A stretch of 5,408 nt of DNA from positions 1 through 5,408 of the forward strand of contig JAEOTU010000169.1 in the NCBI GenBank assembly GCA_016839665.1, written 5' to 3'. Source of the DNA: Candidatus Hodarchaeota archaeon (GTDB taxonomy: Archaea; Asgardarchaeota; Heimdallarchaeia; Hodarchaeales; Hodarchaeaceae). Both the position numbers and the translations under genes were made by a program. This document shows positions 4,916-5,408 of the stretch, in pieces. A model generated the notes under the pieces. It saw only the letters and a program-made list of their open reading frames with translations, was not told the origin of the DNA and did not search any database. How positions within the stretch are numbered: position 1 is the stretch's first letter; every line of letters starts with the position of its first letter.

Positions 4916-5104
4916 GTGACCAAAGGAACGGCATCACGCGGAAAGCATACTGCTAAACGGACTCATATGATGTGTCGAAGATGTGGTAATCGATCTTACC
5001 ATAAGCGCAAACGTAAATGTGCGTATTGCGGATATCCCAGCCCAAAACTTCGAAGGTATTCGTGGCAACGAAAAAATTTTAACAATCGGCGACGGATAGA
5101 TTAA
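4916..5104 (+). CDS. rpl37e: Ribosomal protein eL37 (L37e), zinc-binding
   Basis: 62 residues, strongly basic, a zinc-ribbon protein of the large ribosomal subunit that sits among rRNA helices. The opening [10 protein letters not shown] matches the family start (MTKGTxSxGK), followed by [20 protein letters not shown] and CAYCGYP; the zinc ligands are Cys20, Cys23, Cys35 and Cys38. The tail (47-62) is an Arg/Asn-rich extension of normal archaeal length, lacking the longer eukaryotic C-terminal part. The start is GTG, fixed by the family N-terminus directly behind it. It follows lsm by 46 bases with no TATA box in the gap, so it is read as the second protein gene of that unit. No gene follows it in the window, unlike archaea where purF or another gene comes next. 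Confidence 0.95.
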   Translation: MTKGTASRGKHTAKRTHMMCRRCGNRSYHKRKRKCAYCGYPSPKLRRYSWQRKNFNNRRRID

Positions 5105-5240
5105 AAATATAACTGGAGGGAACCATCTAATCTAACTGGTGGAAATAACTCACTAGCTAGAATTGATCGAGTCACTTCAGGAAAAATGTATTGTACAAGC
5201 AACTAGATTTAAGAAATTTTACAAGAAATAAATTAGAAGA
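5105..5240. other. AT-rich spacer after eL37 without a gene
   Basis: No frame with coding character. A possible TATA stretch (GATTTAAGAAATTTTA, about 5206-5221) lies 20-35 bases ahead of the GC-rich block that begins at 5241 and could serve as its promoter. ACTC (5149-5152) and GAGT (5169-5172) bracket a small palindrome (CTAGCTAG), a weak hairpin that could end the lsm-eL37 transcript. Nothing else is recognised. Confidence 0.4.
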
Positions 5241-5381
5241 AGTGCCGCGGGTGCGAGTTTCATTGATCGGCCACAACCGATTTCGATTTTGAACGCACGA
5301 CAACTGGATATCCATCACTCAGGGAAACCTGGGACTTCAGTCCAGCGCTAACGGAAACCCAATGGGTTCTCCCGGGCTACT
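5241..5381 (+). ncRNA. Candidate structured RNA of unknown family
   Basis: A GC-rich island in AT-rich spacer. Its ends pair: AGTGCC-CGGG (5241-5251, one bulged G) with CCCGGGC-ACT (5371-5381, one bulged T), ten base pairs. Inside lie ordered helices: TGCG/CGCA (5252-5255 with 5294-5297) enclosing ATCGG/CCGAT (5266-5270 with 5277-5281); CTGGA/TCCAG (5304-5308 with 5341-5345) enclosing CTCAGG-GAAA-CCTGGG (5318-5333), a GNRA-capped stem; and AACCC/GGGTT (5357-5361 with 5364-5368). An AT-rich possible promoter lies just upstream. I checked by eye for RNase P RNA, SRP RNA, 5S rRNA, tRNA and C/D or H/ACA guide hallmarks and saw none that hold. The strand is chosen from the promoter position and GAAA loop and could be wrong. 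Confidence 0.4.
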
Positions 5382-5408
5382 CATTTGCCTACAAGAGACA
5401 AATTCTAA

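Noticed and set aside
5241..5381. 5S rRNA, SRP RNA, RNase P RNA or an intron-rich tRNA
   Set aside because: The size and closing stem suggest 5S, but the conserved CGAAC/GAAGTTAAG loop is missing. No RNase P (GGAAAGTCC, ACAGAA) or SRP helix 8 signature and no T-loop or acceptor pair for a tRNA could be found on either strand.

Overview
The window is AT-rich archaeal DNA. Evidence for Archaea: a Rpp21/Rpr2-type RNase P protein, an archaeal/eukaryotic Sm-like protein, ribosomal proteins eL37 and eL40 (absent from Bacteria), and a tRNA-Glu interrupted by small introns. The eL40 core (MICRKCYAR) and the eL37 start (MTKGT) look strikingly eukaryote-like. With the low GC and the intron-rich tRNA this makes an Asgard archaeon a reasonable guess, but that is inference; a euryarchaeal or other source is not excluded.

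Layout. Positions 1-94 (minus) hold the start of a gene that runs off the left edge. It diverges from a 368-residue nine-helix membrane protein (163-1269) with the YD, GLGD and PGLP motifs of presenilin/signal-peptide-peptidase aspartyl proteases. Tail-to-tail with it is a small unrecognised gene (1295-1582, minus). A long intergenic stretch (1583-2251) holds no convincing gene but contains a G-rich imperfect stem-loop and a perfect 8-bp hairpin followed by T-rich sequence. A 53-codon eL40 gene follows (2252-2413), then rtcA (2511-3545, TTG start). Converging on rtcA and overlapping its last 15 bases is a minus-strand pair, the RNase P subunit gene (TTG start) followed by cutA. Divergent from this pair is a rightward group: tRNA-Glu(UUC) with two introns (4446-4585), an Sm-like gene (4630-4869) and eL37 (4916-5104, GTG start). 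The last 300 bases contain no gene, but a GC-rich block at 5241-5381 can fold into a closed multi-hairpin structure and may be an unrecognised RNA.

How the parts fit together. Most of the right two thirds concerns RNA and translation: two ribosomal proteins, RNA 3'-phosphate cyclase, an RNase P subunit, an Sm-like RNA-binding protein and a tRNA that needs splicing at two sites. The membrane protease, CutA and the small minus-strand gene are unrelated in function as far as can be seen. The most unusual item is the tRNA-Glu gene. Removing about 34 nt near the anticodon/variable-loop boundary and 31 nt from the T loop leaves a 75-nt tRNA with the expected arm lengths; one weak pair (C27-A43) remains. 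I found no clear defence, mobile or multi-gene novel system.
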